Origin: Frigoribacterium sp. Leaf415
GTDB taxonomy: Bacteria; Actinomycetota; Actinomycetes; Actinomycetales; Microbacteriaceae
DNA: 64,000 bases
Assembly (NCBI RefSeq): GCF_001424645.1
Contig: NZ_LMQR01000001.1
Coordinates: forward strand, 799,301 to 863,300
Direction: 5' to 3'
Positions 57,128-64,000 of the stretch are shown piece by piece. The notes beneath the pieces are model-generated. The model saw nothing but the letters and a program-made list of their open reading frames with translations, was not told the origin of the DNA and made no database searches. Positions within the stretch are counted from its first letter, which is position 1. Each line of letters begins with the position of its first letter. A program made the translations under genes and the position numbers.

Positions 57128-59920
57128 GTGGCTAAACCACGCGTACACGAGATCGCCAGCGAGCTGGGGATCGACAGCAAGACCGCACTAGAGAAGCTCA
57201 AAGAGATGGGCGAGTTCGTCAAGGGACCGTCGTCCAGCGTCGAGCCTCCCGTCGCCCGCAAGCTGCGCCAGGCATTCGCCGGCGCGGCGAAGCCCGCGAC
57301 CCCCGCTGCCAAGGCCCCCTCGGCCGGTGCCGCCGCGCAGCCCGCGAGTTCGGCACCCAAGCCCGGCGGCCCCCGTCCGGCAGCTCCCAAGCCCCCCGTC
57401 GCCGAGCCGACGCCCGCCCCCGTGGCGGCGGCCGAGCCCGACGTCGACGCGGCACCCGCACCCGTCGCCCCGCTGACGGTCGCCGAGCGACAGGCCCAGG
57501 CCGAGGCGCAGCGCGCCGCAGCCGCGGCAGCCGCCAAGGACGACGCGGCGGCTCCGGCCGACGACGCAGCCAAGCCCGGTGCCGCCGGTCCCAAGCCCGG
57601 CGGCCCCCGCCCCGGTGCCCCGCGTCCCGGCAACAACCCCTTCGCCAGCAACCAGGGCATGGGTCGCCCCAGCGCGCCCCGTCCCGGCGGCTCCGGTGCG
57701 GCCAGCAGCATGCCGCGTCCCGGTGGCGCCGCAGGCCCCCGCCCGATGGCCCCGCGTCCCGGTGCTCCCCGTCCGGGCGCCCCGCGTCCCGGTGTCGGTG
57801 CCGGCCCCCGTCCCAACGGCTTCGGCCAGCGTCCCGCCGGTGGCGGCGCAGGTCGTCCCGGCGGTGCCGGTGGTGGCTTCCAGCGTCCCGGTGCCGGTGC
57901 TCCCGGCGCGGCCGGCGGCTTCCGCCCTGGTTTCAGCGGTCCCCGTCCCTCCGGTGGCGGCGGTCGCGGCCGTGGCCCCGGTGGCGGCACGGCCGGTGCG
58001 TTCGGTCGCGGTGGCGGCAAGAGCAAGGCACGCAAGTCGAAGCGGACGAAGAGGGCCGAGTTCGAGATGCGTTCGGCTCCGTCGCTGGGTGGCGTCAGCG
58101 TCCCCCGTGGCGACGGCAGCACCATCGTCCGCCTCCGTCGCGGTGCCTCGATCAGCGACTTCGCCGACAAGATCGACGCGAGCCCCGGCAACCTGGTGAC
58201 CGTCCTCTTCCACCTCGGTGAGATGGCGACGGCGACCGAGTCCCTCGACGAGGCGACCTTCCAGGTCCTCGGCGAAGAGCTCGGCTACAACATTCAGGTC
58301 GTCTCGCCCGAGGACGAAGACAAAGAGCTGCTCGAGGGCTTCGACATCGACCTCGAGCAAGAGCTCGAGGACGAGGACGAGTCCGTCCTGCAGATCCGTC
58401 CTCCCGTCGTCACCGTCATGGGTCACGTCGACCACGGCAAGACGCGCCTCCTCGACGCGATCCGCAACGCCAACGTGGTCGCCGGCGAGGCCGGTGGCAT
58501 CACGCAGCACATCGGCGCCTACCAGGTGTGGGCCCCGCACGAGGGCGTCGAGCGCGCCATCACCTTCATCGACACCCCCGGTCACGAGGCGTTCACCGCC
58601 ATGCGTGCCCGTGGTGCCCAGGTGACCGACATCGCGATCCTCGTGGTCGCGGCCGACGACGGCATCATGCCGCAGACGGTCGAGGCGTTGAACCATGCCC
58701 AGGCGGCCGGCGTGCCGATCGTGGTCGCGGTCAACAAGATCGACAAAGAGGGCGCGAACCCGGCGAAGGTGCGTCAGCAGCTCACCGAATACGGCCTCGT
58801 CGCCGAGGAGTACGGCGGAGACGTCATGTTCGTCGACGTGTCGGCCCGTGACAACAAGAACATCGACGCCCTCCTCGAGGCCGTCCTGCTCACGGCCGAC
58901 GCCGGTCTCGACCTGCGTGCCAACCCCGACAAGGACGCCCGTGGTGTCGCCATCGAGGCCCGCCTCGACAAGGGCCGCGGTGCCGTCGCGACGGTGCTGA
59001 TCCAGTCGGGAACGCTGCGCGTCGGTGACGCCATCGTCGCCGGCACGGCCTACGGCCGCGTCCGCGCCATGGTCGACGAGAACGGCGACTCGGTCGACGA
59101 GGCCTACCCGAGCCGGCCCGTGCTGGTCCAGGGTCTGTCGAGCGTTCCCCGAGCCGGCGACACCTTCCTCGTCACCGAGGAGGACCGCACGGCTCGTCAG
59201 ATCGCCGAGAAGCGTGAAGCCGTCGAGCGCAACGCCTCGCTGGCCAAGGCCCGCAAGCGCATCTCGCTCGAGGACTTCACCCGTGCTCTCGAAGAGGGCA
59301 AGGTCGAGGCGCTCAACATCATCATCAAGGGTGACGTGTCCGGTGCCGTCGAGGCGCTCGAAGAGTCGCTGCTCAAGATCGAGGTGGACGACAGCGTGCA
59401 GCTGCGCATCATCCACCGCGGTGTGGGTGCGGTCACCGAGAGCGACGTCAACCTGGCGACGGTCGACAACGCGGTCATCATCGGGTTCAACGTGCGTCCC
59501 GACACGAAGGCTCGTGAGCGTGCTGCTCGCGAGGGTGTCGACGTGCGGTTCTACTCGGTCATCTACGCGGCGCTCGAGGACATCGAGAACTCGCTCAAGG
59601 GCATGCTCAAGCCCGAGTTCGAGGAGAAGCAGTCCGGTGTCGCCGAGATCCGCGAGATCTTCCGTTCGTCGAAGGTCGGCAACATCGCCGGTGTCATCGT
59701 GCGATCGGGAACGATCACCCGCAACGCTCGTGCCCGTGTCATCCGCGAGGGCGTCGTCGTCGGCGACAACCTGGCGATCGACTCGCTGCGTCGCTTCAAG
59801 GACGACGTCACCGAGGTGCGGACGGACTTCGAGGCCGGCATCGGCCTCGGCAAGTTCAACGACATCCAGATCGGCGACGAGATCGAGACCATCGAGATGG
59901 TCGAGAAGCCCCGGGTCTGA
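57128..59920 (+). CDS. infB: Translation initiation factor IF-2
   Basis: 930 residues from GTG 57128. The N-terminal IF2_N domain (about 1-55, [19 protein letters not shown]) is followed by a long Ala/Pro then Gly/Pro/Arg-rich tract (about 55-310) typical of actinobacteria. The G domain (about 425-600) has [18 protein letters not shown] and NKID. Domains II to IV follow. It recruits fMet-tRNA to the 30S subunit. Confidence 0.97.
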   Translation: MAKPRVHEIASELGIDSKTALEKLKEMGEFVKGPSSSVEPPVARKLRQAFAGAAKPATPAAKAPSAGAAAQPASSAPKPGGPRPAAPKPPVAEPTPAPVAAAEPDVDAAPAPVAPLTVAERQAQAEAQRAAAAAAAKDDAAAPADDAAKPGAAGPKPGGPRPGAPRPGNNPFASNQGMGRPSAPRPGGSGAASSMPRPGGAAGPRPMAPRPGAPRPGAPRPGVGAGPRPNGFGQRPAGGGAGRPGGAGGGFQRPGAGAPGAAGGFRPGFSGPRPSGGGGRGRGPGGGTAGAFGRGGGKSKARKSKRTKRAEFEMRSAPSLGGVSVPRGDGSTIVRLRRGASISDFADKIDASPGNLVTVLFHLGEMATATESLDEATFQVLGEELGYNIQVVSPEDEDKELLEGFDIDLEQELEDEDESVLQIRPPVVTVMGHVDHGKTRLLDAIRNANVVAGEAGGITQHIGAYQVWAPHEGVERAITFIDTPGHEAFTAMRARGAQVTDIAILVVAADDGIMPQTVEALNHAQAAGVPIVVAVNKIDKEGANPAKVRQQLTEYGLVAEEYGGDVMFVDVSARDNKNIDALLEAVLLTADAGLDLRANPDKDARGVAIEARLDKGRGAVATVLIQSGTLRVGDAIVAGTAYGRVRAMVDENGDSVDEAYPSRPVLVQGLSSVPRAGDTFLVTEEDRTARQIAEKREAVERNASLAKARKRISLEDFTRALEEGKVEALNIIIKGDVSGAVEALEESLLKIEVDDSVQLRIIHRGVGAVTESDVNLATVDNAVIIGFNVRPDTKARERAAREGVDVRFYSVIYAALEDIENSLKGMLKPEFEEKQSGVAEIREIFRSSKVGNIAGVIVRSGTITRNARARVIREGVVVGDNLAIDSLRRFKDDVTEVRTDFEAGIGLGKFNDIQIGDEIETIEMVEKPRV
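57583..58020 (+). repeat. Gly/Pro/Arg-coding repeats in infB
   Basis: Tandem imperfect units of the form CCCCGTCCCGGTGCT encode [13 protein letters not shown] stretches and then [16 protein letters not shown] glycine runs. These are coding repeats in the flexible IF-2 linker. Confidence 0.7.
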
Positions 59921-59941
59921 CCCGGCGTCATCGCAGTACAC

Positions 59942-59977
59942 GAGGCCCCGCTCCGACTACGGTCGGGGCGGGGCCTC
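59942..59977 (+). terminator. UNCG-loop hairpin after infB
   Basis: A 16-bp stem (59942-59957 with 59962-59977, one G-U pair) closes the loop TACG as C(UACG)G, an unusually stable tetraloop. No T run follows. It lies between infB and rbfA, so it may be a partial terminator or a processing site. Confidence 0.6.
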
Positions 59978-60021
59978 ACCCCTCTCGCCACGGCGGCGAG
60001 CAGCACGAACAGGAGTGAACA

Positions 60022-60564
60022 ATGGTTGACGCGCAACGCGCCCGCAAGATGGCCGACCGCATCCACGAGATCATCGCGCGGCGTCTCGAACGCGGCATCA
60101 AGGACCCCCGCCTCGGGTTCGTCACGATCACCGACGTCAAGGTGACCGGCGACCTGCAGCACGCCTCGGTCTTCTACACGGTCTACGGCACCGACGACGA
60201 GCGACGTGACACGGGTGCGGCCCTCAAGTCGGCGACCGGCATGCTGCGCAGCGAGGTGGGCAAGAACATCACCGCGCGGCTCACGCCGAGCCTCGAGTTC
60301 ATCCTCGACGCCCTGCCCGAGAACGCGGCCTCGATCGACCGCCTGCTGCAAGAGGCCCGTCAGCGCGACCACGAGAGCCAGACCATGGCCTCGTCGGCCG
60401 AGTACGCCGGCGACGCCGACCCGTACGTCAAGCCGCGCGACCTCGACGCGGACGACGACCTCGACGACGCCGAGGACGACCTGGACGACGACCTGGCCCT
60501 GGACGACGAGCTCGAGGCCCCGGCCGCGGGCGGCTCGACCGAGCCCGACGGCTCCACCCGCTGA
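60022..60564 (+). CDS. rbfA: 30S ribosome-binding factor A
   Basis: 180 residues. RbfA helps late 30S maturation and cold adaptation. The core (1-125) has ARKMADRIHEIIARRLE, RLGFVTITDVKVTGDLQHASVFY and the conserved TPSLEFILDALPENAASID. An acidic C-terminal extension (about 140-180, Asp/Leu repeats) is typical of actinobacteria. ATG with AGGAGTGA site. Confidence 0.95.
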   Translation: MVDAQRARKMADRIHEIIARRLERGIKDPRLGFVTITDVKVTGDLQHASVFYTVYGTDDERRDTGAALKSATGMLRSEVGKNITARLTPSLEFILDALPENAASIDRLLQEARQRDHESQTMASSAEYAGDADPYVKPRDLDADDDLDDAEDDLDDDLALDDELEAPAAGGSTEPDGSTR

Positions 60565-60569
60565 CCGCA

Positions 60570-60585
60570 GCATCCGTCAGGATGC
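60570..60585. terminator. Small hairpin between convergent rbfA and mutY
   Basis: GCATCC (60570-60575), loop GTCA, GGATGC (60580-60585), in the 30-base gap between converging genes. A bidirectional terminator is possible but the stem is short. Confidence 0.4.
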
Positions 60586-60594
60586 CCGTCCGCC

Positions 60595-61464
60595 TCAGTC
60601 GGGCAGACGATAGCCCTCGTCGGGCGACCCCGCGGCCAGACCGTCACGGAGCAACCCGGCGAGGGCTCTCGTGCGTTGCGCGTCGTCCGGCCAGACCGTC
60701 TCGATCTCGGCCGGGGTGACGGGGACGTCGCTGGCCCGCAACTCGGCCATGATCAGTCCGCGCACCTGGCGGTCCGACCCCTCGAAGCGGGCCTGGGTCC
60801 GGAGGCGCGGCCCGGTGTGCGCAGGACGGCCTGCCAGCACCCACGCACACTGCTCGACCAGCGGGCAGACGTCGCACTTCGGCGACCGTGCCGTGCAGAC
60901 CAGCGCACCCAGCTCCATGACGCCCGCGTTCGCGACCCGCGCCTCCTCGAGGTCGACGGGCAGCTGCGACTCCATCAGGGGCAGGTCGCGCGAGGCCTTG
61001 GGCGCCCATGGCTCGGCGAGCCCCTCGACGGCGCGGGCCAGGACGCGGCGGACGTTCGTGTCGACGACCGGGTGACGGTGACCGTAGGCGAAGACCGCGA
61101 CGGCACGCGAGGTGTAGTCGCCGATGCCGGGCAGCGCCAGGAGCGACGGGACGTCCTCGGGCACGACCCCGTCGTGTCTCTCGGTGATGACCACGGCGGC
61201 GGCGTGGAGGGCGAGGGCCCGACGCGGGTAGCCGAGGCGTTCCCAGGCCCGCACGGCCTCCGAGGCCGGCGAGGCCGCCAGGTCGGCCGGCGTGGGCCAG
61301 CGTTCGAGCCACTGCTCGAGGCGCGGGACGACGCGGGCCACGGGGGTCTGCTGCAGCATGATCTCGCTGACCAGCGTGCCCCAGGCCGTGAAGCCGGGTC
61401 GCCGCCACGGGAGGTCGCGACCGTTCTCGCGGAACCAGGCGTTCACGGCGGGGGAGATGCTCAC
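60595..61464 (-). CDS. mutY: A/G-specific adenine glycosylase
   Basis: 289 residues on the minus strand from GTG 61464. It removes adenine opposite 8-oxoguanine. Catalytic Glu region SEIMLQQTPVARV, helix-hairpin-helix LPGIGDYTSRAVAVFA with catalytic Asp in PVVDTNVRR, and the iron-sulfur cysteines in CTARSPKCDVCPLVEQC. It lacks the C-terminal Nudix-like 8-oxoG recognition domain in full form, like other short actinobacterial MutY proteins. Leaderless-type promoter, divergent from the next gene. Confidence 0.92.
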   Translation of the reverse strand: MSISPAVNAWFRENGRDLPWRRPGFTAWGTLVSEIMLQQTPVARVVPRLEQWLERWPTPADLAASPASEAVRAWERLGYPRRALALHAAAVVITERHDGVVPEDVPSLLALPGIGDYTSRAVAVFAYGHRHPVVDTNVRRVLARAVEGLAEPWAPKASRDLPLMESQLPVDLEEARVANAGVMELGALVCTARSPKCDVCPLVEQCAWVLAGRPAHTGPRLRTQARFEGSDRQVRGLIMAELRASDVPVTPAEIETVWPDDAQRTRALAGLLRDGLAAGSPDEGYRLPD

Positions 61465-61470
61465 CGTAGG

Positions 61471-61476
61471 AGCCTA
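61471..61476 (-). promoter_or_regulatory. Leaderless-type -10 (TAGGCT) of mutY
   Basis: On the minus strand TAGGCT is followed by six bases and the GTG at 61464. It faces away from the promoter at 61521-61526. Confidence 0.55.
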
Positions 61477-61520
61477 CGGCGCGTCGACGACGTCCCCGGC
61501 GTCGTGTCGGTCGTCGGGCG

Positions 61521-61526
61521 TACGGT
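61521..61526 (+). promoter_or_regulatory. Leaderless-type -10 (TACGGT) of the uridine-kinase-like gene
   Basis: Six bases separate TACGGT from ATG 61533; no ribosome-binding site is present. Confidence 0.55.
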
Positions 61527-61532
61527 GGCGAC

Positions 61533-62087
61533 ATGACCACCCGATGGGCCCCTGCCAAGAAAGACACGCTGCGCGAACTCGCCACCGAGATCGTCCACAA
61601 CTACGGGCGCGGCCGCGTGCTCGTCGCGATCGACAGCGACGGAGGCGCGGGTGCGGCCGATCTCGCCGACGACCTCCTCGAGGCCTTCCGCGAGCAGGGG
61701 CACGCGGCGTTCCGCGCCTCGCTCGACGGCTTCGAGAAGCGTCCCGGCGGGGCTCCGCGCGACTCCTCTCCCGTCCTGGACCAGAGCCTGTTCCGCCGCG
61801 TGCTCGTCGAGCCGTTCCTGCTCGGCGGCAGCACGGGATGGGTCGATCGGGCCTGGGACGCCGACGCCGACCGTGCCGTCGAGTCCGCCTGGGTCACCGG
61901 TCCGGCCGACGCGGTCCTGCTCGTCGACGGCACCGACCTCGCCCGCCCCGGCCTCGCGGGGCTGTGGCACTACCGCGTCTGGGTCACGGCCGACGATTCG
62001 CGACTCGACGCCCGAGCCAGGGCCTCGGCTGTCGTCGACAACTCCGACCGCGAGCACCCCCGTCGACGCTTCGACGACGCGTGCTGA
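61533..62087 (+). CDS. Degenerate uridine-kinase-like P-loop protein
   Basis: 184 residues. The layout follows uridine kinase-type P-loop proteins: VLVAIDSDGGAGAADLADDLL at the Walker A position, a SLDGFEKRP segment, FRRVLVEPFL, and ADAVLLVDGTDLARPGLAGLW near the Walker B. The P-loop lysine and Ser/Thr are Ala41 and Ala42 (GAGAAD for GAGKTT), so ATP binding as a kinase is unlikely. Probably a pseudo-kinase with a structural or regulatory job. Substrate unknown. Confidence 0.7.
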   Translation: MTTRWAPAKKDTLRELATEIVHNYGRGRVLVAIDSDGGAGAADLADDLLEAFREQGHAAFRASLDGFEKRPGGAPRDSSPVLDQSLFRRVLVEPFLLGGSTGWVDRAWDADADRAVESAWVTGPADAVLLVDGTDLARPGLAGLWHYRVWVTADDSRLDARARASAVVDNSDREHPRRRFDDAC

Positions 62088-62121
62088 GCGCGTCCCCGGC
62101 CTCGTCGCGGTCCGGCTGCGC

Positions 62122-62127
62122 TAACGT
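62122..62127 (+). promoter_or_regulatory. Leaderless-type -10 (TAACGT) of truB
   Basis: Six bases separate TAACGT from GTG 62134. Confidence 0.55.
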
Positions 62128-62133
62128 CGTCGG

Positions 62134-63033
62134 GTGAACAGCGGCCTCCTCCTCGTCGACAAGCCGCAGGGCATCACCAGCCACGACGTCGTCTCGCGCG
62201 TGCGCAAGGCCGCGGGCACGCGGAAGGTCGGCCACGCCGGCACGCTCGACCCGCTGGCCACGGGACTGCTGGTGCTCGGCCTGAACTCGTCGACGCGCCT
62301 CCTGACCTTCCTGGTCGGCCTCGACAAGGGCTATGACGCGACCATCCGTCTCGGCGTGTCCACGACGAGCGACGACAGCGACGGCGAGGTCGTCTCGACG
62401 ACCTCGGCGGTCGACGTCACCGACGACGCGATCGACGCCGGCATCGCCCGGCTGACCGGTCCGATCAGCCAGGTGCCCACCACGGTGAGCGCGATCAAGG
62501 TCGACGGCCGTCGCGCCTACGATCTCGCCCGCGCCGGGGTCGAGGTCGAGCTGAAGGCCCGCGACGTGACGATCGCCGAGTTCACGGTGCTCGACCGACG
62601 CGACGCGCTCGTCGACGGGGTGCCCGTGCGTGACCTCGACGTGCGGGTCTCGTGCTCCTCCGGCACCTACGTCCGGGCTCTCGCCCGCGACCTCGGGGCC
62701 GACCTCGGCGTCGGGGGACACCTGACCGCGCTGCGTCGGACGCGGGTCGGGCCGTTCGACGTGAGCCGCGCCTCCGTCCTCGAGGGCATCGACGTCGCCC
62801 CGGCGCTGCTGCCTCCCGTCGACGTCGCCCGGACGCTCTTCCCGGAGTGGTCCATGACCGCGGCCGAGGCCGTCGACCTCGGGCACGGCAAGCGCGTGGC
62901 CGTCGAACTCGACGACACCCTCGGGCCGGTCGCCGCCGTCACGCCCACGGGCAGGCTCGCGGGCCTGGTCTCGGTGCGGGCCGGCGCCGCGAAGCCCATC
63001 GTGAACTTCCCGACCGACGAGGTGCAGGAATGA
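62134..63033 (+). CDS. truB: tRNA pseudouridine(55) synthase
   Basis: 299 residues. It makes the T-loop pseudouridine of tRNAs. N-terminal signature LLVDKPQGITSHDVV, the catalytic Asp39 in GHAGTLDPLATG, SAIKVDGRRAY, and CSSGTYVRALARDLG. The C-terminal region is shorter than a full PUA domain. It overlaps the next gene by four bases (ATGA). Confidence 0.95.
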   Translation: MNSGLLLVDKPQGITSHDVVSRVRKAAGTRKVGHAGTLDPLATGLLVLGLNSSTRLLTFLVGLDKGYDATIRLGVSTTSDDSDGEVVSTTSAVDVTDDAIDAGIARLTGPISQVPTTVSAIKVDGRRAYDLARAGVEVELKARDVTIAEFTVLDRRDALVDGVPVRDLDVRVSCSSGTYVRALARDLGADLGVGGHLTALRRTRVGPFDVSRASVLEGIDVAPALLPPVDVARTLFPEWSMTAAEAVDLGHGKRVAVELDDTLGPVAAVTPTGRLAGLVSVRAGAAKPIVNFPTDEVQE

Positions 63034-63398
63034 TCGAATGGTTCACCTGGGTCCAGGTCGTGGTGGCGGTGGTGGCGGGCATCGTCTGCGTGGTCGCCTG
63101 TTTCGCGAAGCGTCAGCCCGACGACATCACCGTCGGCACGGGGGCCGTCGTGTTGCTGCTCTTGCTCGTGCAGCTCGTCGTCGCGATCGTGGCCCCGTTC
63201 GTCGGCAACGCGCCGACGGGCAACCTCGTCGAGTTCTACATCTACCTCGTCTCGGCCATCCTGCTGCCGCCGCTCGCGACCGTCTGGGCGCTCGTCGACC
63301 GGACCCGGTGGAGCAACCTCGTGCTGGCCACCTCGTCGTTCGCGATCGCCGTGATGGTCTATCGCATGTTCCAGATCTGGACCGTCCAGGGCCTCTGA
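63030..63398 (+). CDS. Small membrane protein, unknown function
   Basis: 122 residues with four hydrophobic segments (about 5-25, 38-60, 70-90, 97-117). It overlaps truB in ATGA and is probably co-expressed with it. I do not recognise a family beyond its position between truB and ribF. Confidence 0.7.
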   Translation: MIEWFTWVQVVVAVVAGIVCVVACFAKRQPDDITVGTGAVVLLLLLVQLVVAIVAPFVGNAPTGNLVEFYIYLVSAILLPPLATVWALVDRTRWSNLVLATSSFAIAVMVYRMFQIWTVQGL

Positions 63399-63431
63399 CA
63401 CACCCGGTCGGCGGCGGGCCCGTCGGAGTCC

Positions 63432-63437
63432 TATCCT
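63432..63437 (+). promoter_or_regulatory. Leaderless-type -10 (TATCCT)
   Basis: Seven bases separate TATCCT from ATG 63445 of the next membrane-protein gene. Confidence 0.5.
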
Positions 63438-63444
63438 TGACGGG

Positions 63445-63921
63445 ATGGTCACTCAGAAGTCAACGCGCGCGGTCGGCCTCGGCCGGGTCCTCATCGCCGT
63501 GTACGCCCTCCTCGCCCTCGCCGCCACCGGTCGGTCGGTCTTCCAGATCACGACCCAGTTCTCCGAGGCGCCGCTGGCCTACACCCTGAGCGCGTTGTCG
63601 GCCGTCGTCTACATCGTCGCCACCGTGGCCCTCGTCGCGCCGGGCCAGGGCTGGTACGCCGTGGCCTGGGCGACCATCAGCTTCGAGCTCGTCGGCGTCC
63701 TGATCATCGGTCTCGTGACCGTGCTCGACCCCGAACTCTTCCCGCACGACACCGTGTGGTCGTTCTTCGGGCGCGGGTACGGCTTCGTGCCGCTCGTCCT
63801 GCCCGTGCTCGGCATCCTGTGGCTTCGGCGGCAGGGGCGCGCGACCCGGGCCGCGGGTGGCACCGGTGCCGAGGGTGCGGGGGCCGGCGGGTCTCCTCGC
63901 GACCCGGGCACGACGAGGTAG
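63445..63921 (+). CDS. Membrane protein, unknown function
   Basis: 158 residues with four hydrophobic segments (about 12-30, 45-68, 75-98, 112-130) and a Gly/Ala/Arg-rich tail. Similar topology to the 122-residue protein upstream but no clear sequence match. It ends five bases before ribF. Function not recognised. Confidence 0.7.
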   Translation: MVTQKSTRAVGLGRVLIAVYALLALAATGRSVFQITTQFSEAPLAYTLSALSAVVYIVATVALVAPGQGWYAVAWATISFELVGVLIIGLVTVLDPELFPHDTVWSFFGRGYGFVPLVLPVLGILWLRRQGRATRAAGGTGAEGAGAGGSPRDPGTTR

Positions 63922-63926
63922 CGCGC

Positions 63927-64000
63927 GTGCAGTTCTACGACCTGGTCGGCGACGTGCCGCCCGACTTCGGGCCGAGCGCCGTCACCATCGGCAAATTCGA
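63927..64000 (+). CDS. ribF: Bifunctional riboflavin kinase/FAD synthetase, N-terminus (cut by window edge)
   Basis: GTG 63927 opens a frame running off the window: 24 codons ending in AVTIGKF plus two bases. The PSAVTIGKFDG-type start is the nucleotide-binding beginning of RibF, which commonly follows truB. Too short to say more. Confidence 0.7.
   Translation, partial: MQFYDLVGDVPPDFGPSAVTIGKF

Overview
The window is very GC-rich DNA from a high-GC Gram-positive actinobacterium. Gene order and protein style point to the Microbacteriaceae (near Frigoribacterium, Curtobacterium, Rathayibacter or Clavibacter); that placement is inferred from gene content, not from a marker-gene comparison. Genes are densely packed, mostly on the + strand, and often overlap by 1 or 4 bases. 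No tRNA, rRNA, insertion sequence, prophage or CRISPR array was seen.

Layout. (1) 1-6172: the end of argS, an LmeA-like lipid-binding protein, then lysA-hom-thrC-thrB for lysine and threonine synthesis. (2) 6463-20236: rho, prfA, prmC, a threonylcarbamoyl-AMP synthase, a WecA-type phosphosugar transferase, an AtpI-like protein and the complete F1Fo ATP synthase operon atpBEFHAGDC. (3) 20265-21614: YaaA and an O6-alkylguanine-DNA methyltransferase. (4) 21762-38269: a signalling and envelope cluster: FHA protein, PP2C phosphatase, Ser/Thr kinase, a 1938-residue propeller/Ig/FN3 surface protein, MoxR ATPase, DUF58 protein, a transglutaminase-fold membrane protein lacking its catalytic Cys and His, a zinc-ribbon FHA protein, and a protein resembling only the N-terminal part of an EccC/FtsK secretion ATPase. 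It has the composition of the PFNA cluster known from bifidobacteria. (5) 38266-41527: asparaginase, an OsmC protein and two FKBP lipoproteins. (6) 41645-45366: dxr, a site-2 protease and ispG. (7) 45598-48328: a MetQ-MetN-MetI methionine importer. (8) 48384-53702: a second MoxR operon of the Bat type (MoxR, DUF58, small membrane protein, two VWA proteins, TPR-like protein). (9) 53729-64000: translation genes proS, nusA, ylxR, infB, rbfA, truB and the start of ribF, interrupted by mutY, a degenerate uridine-kinase-like protein and two small membrane proteins.

Regulation. A repeated pattern is a TAnnnT -10 hexamer ending six or seven bases before the start codon, which predicts leaderless mRNAs for dxr, the site-2 protease, ispG, proS, truB, mutY, ogt and others. 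Other signals are two mutually exclusive hairpins at the infB ribosome-binding site, a UNCG-loop hairpin after infB, a dispersed GCGCCTCCT palindrome in three gaps between genes, and a long rho leader. The strongest leads for new biology are cluster 4 with its apparent pseudo-transglutaminase and headless EccC-like protein, and its coexistence with a second, unrelated-looking MoxR operon 10 kb away.
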